A stretch of DNA of 64,000 nucleotides from Pholiota molesta (lineage: Eukaryota > Basidiomycota > Agaricomycetes > Agaricales > Strophariaceae). Positions 61,335-64,000 of the stretch are shown here, in pieces. Positions within the stretch are counted from its first letter, which is position 1; each line of letters opens with the position of its first letter. The notes under the pieces were generated by a model that was not told the DNA's origin, did no database searches, and saw only the letters and a program-made list of their open reading frames with translations. Position numbers and translations under genes: made by a program. The DNA lies in contig JACGCK010000033.1 of the NCBI GenBank assembly GCA_014925825.1, forward strand, positions 1-64,000, written 5' to 3'.

Positions 61335-61887
61335 CGACCTCTTCCTTTAACAATTCTTCAATAAATGGATCTCTCTCTTCGGATCTCCTCTGCACTCATG
61401 GAATGTCCGCTATGCTGCAGCGCTGAGTGAACAGAGCCCCTGAGTAACGACGTCCAGCGAGTCTTGCGCTCCTAACCTCTCAACTAAGCATGAGAAAACA
61501 AGCTTTGATACAGTATAATCTCTTGGGGCGAGGCAGCCACGAGGATAGCATCTTGGGATGATACAAGGATGATAATATATTTCCAACGACCTGTCACCTT
61601 CAGGACACGAGGCGTGCGATAAGGGTCCAGTGGGTATGTTTTTTCGCCTCTCATGCCAAATGTGGGCTACGCTTCTTCTCGAATCCAATTCACCTGGGAT
61701 ATTTGCAGCTCGTTCTGGCTTGACTCGGAGTTCGGCAAAAAGTAATGGTGATGGAGGGGAATGTCGTCCCTCCTTTCCTACAACAACACCTACATCAATC
61801 TCTTTGAAATCATTAACAGAATTTGCTTGTCAACGCACTTGTGTTGAGCAGTAGCAAGCATCAAAATTTGCAGCACACTAAATAAAA
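61335..61887. repeat. direct repeat, copy 1 (about 0.55 kb)
   Basis: Diverged copy of 63380-64000, same orientation. Shared blocks include GCATGAGAAAACAAGCTTTG, GGCGAGGCAGCCACGAGGAT, CACCTTCAGGACACGAGGCG, TTCGGCAAAAAGTAATGGTG and TTTGCAGCACACT(A/G)AATAAA. Its left edge overlaps a degenerate form of the last codons of the APH-like gene (ACCTCTTCCT ... GGAATG(TCC)GCTATGCT). Confidence 0.85.
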
Positions 61888-62259
61888 TGTATTGAATGTA
61901 TAAAATAGCAAACATGCAGGGTCCCGAGTGGGTGCGCTGCTAATTTCGAGTTATGTTGTCGGTTCAAACTTCAACTTATAGTCATTTTCAGTACCCATTG
62001 CTAGAGTTTGGATGGGTTCGACAGAACATTTGGTGCATCAGTTTATGTTCTTCTTGGACCAGAAATTCTCCCGGACAAATGCTAGTAGTTGTGTATCTAC
62101 CGTGATGATGAATCCACTGGTACTAGAACGAAGGGAGGAAGCCTGCCTTGAGCCCGCCTCATGTTGATCCGTCGCTTATCTCATCTTATCCACTTCCATT
62201 TACGTCCATGATTATTTTCACTGTCGACATGCAGCATCGACGCAGGCCGGTGACCGTCC

Positions 62260-62267
62260 TATAAAAG
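62260..62267 (+). promoter_or_regulatory. TATA box of the AIM9-like gene
   Basis: TATAAAAG only 29 bp before the ATG at 62289. Transcription would then begin at or very near that ATG, leaving almost no 5' leader. Confidence 0.5.
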
Positions 62268-62288
62268 AGAAGTCGATGCTACTTCGGC

Positions 62289-63423
62289 ATGCTTCGCCTT
62301 GGGAGCGCGAGTGTTGTCCTCAACCGGCTTAAAGTTCCAGTCTCTCCGCGACCGTTCTTGTCTTCCTTCCCGAGCTCTGCCTTCACCACAACATGTTCGC
62401 TGCCACGTCGCGCCTTGTCCACCATGGCGGTGTCCCAGGACAATCTCTTCGACTACACATCAGGGCGTTGGGTGTAAGTCTCGTACGCCTGGTTCTAGTG
62501 CATACATCTCTGACCCGTCATCTCTATGTTCAGCTATAACGACGCTCTTCGCCACAAGGAGCGGAAGGTCGCTTTCGATGTCGAAGGGCTGCAGCGACTT
62601 GCAGCCGAGTCCGTAGATCAAAATCTTACGGATGTCGTCAGCTTGACCAAGCTTGCTGAGGGCGGTTTCAACCGCACCTTTGTCATTGCTCTACGCGGCG
62701 GTCGGCAGGTGGTCGCCCGCGTTCCCTACCCCGTGACGGCCAACTACTACGCCGTCGCCAGCGAAGTAGCTACTATCGAGTACATGCGGTCCTGCGGAAT
62801 CCCTGCTCCCGAGATTTACGGGTATTCTGCTGAATCGAATAACCCTGCTGGAACCCCGTATATTCTTATGGAGTTCGTTCAAGGCTCCAAGCTCAGCGAG
62901 GTCTGGCCCAGCCTCGGTGACCAGGAAGTCATCTCTGTCGTCCGCCAGCTCACTCAGCTCGAATCGCGAATGATGTCGGTGCCATTCCCCGCCGGCGGGA
63001 GCCTCTACTTCACCAAAGACCTTGAGAAGGTCGCCCCAGGGCTGGGCGTACCGCTGGAGGACATGCGTTTCTGCGTCGGCCCGGACACGAAGCTGGCGCT
63101 GTGGTATGGGAGAAGGACAGAGCTCGACGTGTATCGCGGACCGTGTATGCTGCTTTCTGCCTCCTCATTTTACGCCCTCGAACTGACTGGCAATTATAGA
63201 TCAAAGCGCTGAAGCAGCTCTCGCAGCAGCAGCGCACAAGGAGATTGCTTACCTGAAGCATTTCGGACAACCGCTCCTGCCGATGCGGCGTGAGAGGAGG
63301 CCCGGTTACAAGTACCAGCTACAGTCGCCGTCATACCACGTTGAGAACTTGGAGCGGTACTTGAGCATATCTCGCTTCGGACCTCTTCCTAATTACTGCG
63401 CCAATGGAATGGCTATGCTCTAG
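62289..63423 (+). CDS. AIM9/APH-like kinase-fold protein, C-terminally truncated
   Basis: Mitochondrial aminoglycoside-phosphotransferase-fold protein related to AIM9. Exons are 62289-62473, 62532-63142 and 63200-63423. The first encodes a mitochondrial presequence (MLRLGSASVVLNRLKVPVSP) and FDYTSGRWVYND. The second has LTKLAEGGFNRTF, VVARVPYPV (ATP-site lysine replaced by Arg in this alignment), PYILMEFVQGSKLSEVWPSL and WYGRRTELDVYRGP. The third has AALAAAAHKEIAYLKHFGQP and YHVENLERYLSIS. It ends about where family members reach the catalytic HPDLxxxN loop, which is missing, so it should be inactive. One base is off at the second splice junction. The final codons sit inside the left part of direct-repeat copy 2, which suggests that a rearrangement removed the 3' half. 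Confidence 0.75.
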
Positions 63424-64000
63424 TACTCAGGAAACAGAGCCCTTAAGCAATGACGTCCAGCGAGTATTACGCTCCCAACAACTCAAAGTCTAGGCATGAG
63501 AAAACAAGCTTTGATACAATCTTCGAGGGCGAGGCAGCCACGAGGATAGCATCTTGAGATGATAATATTTTTTTCAACGATCTGTCACCGGTCACCTTCA
63601 GGACACGAGGCGTGGCGATAAGGCGCGGTGGGTATGTTTTACGCGTCTCATGTCAAATGTGGGTTGCTGGCCAAGATTCACCTGGGATTTTCGCAGCTTG
63701 TTCTGGCTTGAATTCGGCAAAAAGTAATGGTGGTGGAGCTCGAGAATGTCTACCTAGATTGGTCAAGTCTGCGCAATCAAGTTTTTTGGATTCGAGAAGA
63801 AGCGTCGACATCGGAAGAATCGCGCTTGCAAAGCCATCCAATTGAAAGCATTTTGGGTGGGAAATTTTTGCAAGACATTTTCCCCCCGTAAATCCTTCCC
63901 CTTTCCTACAACATACTCGTTGAAATAATTGGAACAACCCTAAAAACGCACTTGTATTAAGCAGCAGCAGGCATTTAAATTTGCAGCACACTGAATAAAT
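63380..64000. repeat. direct repeat, copy 2 (at least 0.62 kb)
   Basis: Same-orientation copy of 61335-61887, running to the window edge and including the last codons of the AIM9-like gene. It contains an insertion around 63760-63890 not seen in copy 1. No LTR-type TG...CA ends or target-site duplications could be fixed by eye. Confidence 0.85.

Noticed and set aside
61335..64000. Direct repeats as the two LTRs of a retrotransposon
   Set aside because: The interior is a host AIM9-like gene, with no gag/pol, primer-binding site or polypurine tract; ends do not show TG...CA.

Overview
This window looks like nuclear DNA from a filamentous basidiomycete, most likely an Agaricomycete mushroom. 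The evidence is a high density of short (about 45-80 bp) GT-AG introns, genes on both strands, and a typical Agaricomycete gene set: F-box/leucine-rich proteins, a DUF6697-type protein, an IKS-type kinase, a FluG-like glutamine synthetase, a six-hairpin glycosidase and NCS1 purine/cytosine permeases. I could not determine genus or species. I recognise no bacterial, viral or organellar sequence, no tRNA or rRNA gene and no CRISPR array.

Layout. 0-4 kb: the 3' part of a Bin3/MEPCE-type RNA methyltransferase, then cytosolic-type prolyl-tRNA synthetase. 6-14 kb: an F-box protein, a coiled-coil protein with a J-like C-terminus (minus strand), an unrecognised small gene and a second F-box-like gene. 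14.4-24 kb: a four-exon PMP3 membrane peptide gene, a small single-span membrane protein, an IKS1-like kinase, a DUF6697 protein and a secreted six-hairpin glycosidase. 24-27.3 kb is largely empty. 27-38 kb: a UBL3/MUB-like ubiquitin-fold protein, a glutamine-synthetase-like enzyme, a Ser/Pro-rich unknown, a mitochondrial ribosomal protein with a dead RNase III fold and an FHA-domain protein. 40-47.5 kb: two paralogous purine/cytosine permeases on the minus strand, separated by a YAP-binding/ALF4/Glomulin-family gene. 49.5-51.5 kb: a bestrophin-like anion channel. 55-61 kb: a very GC-rich gene for a 1,836-residue low-complexity protein with many GW/WG dipeptides. 61-64 kb: a roughly 0.6 kb direct repeat flanking and overlapping the end of a truncated AIM9/APH-like gene.

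Many otherwise well conserved genes are interrupted by single-base losses, often in short homopolymers or runs, and adding one base usually restores the family sequence. Neighbouring genes (PMP3, FHA, permease A, the GW/WG gene) read through cleanly. I read this mainly as residual sequencing or consensus error rather than gene death, so several genes are annotated as CDS with their breaks noted.

The genes do not form an obvious pathway. The most coherent units are the permease-Glomulin-permease block and the duplicated block at the right end. The most intriguing single gene is the GW/WG-repeat protein, a candidate Argonaute-binding scaffold.
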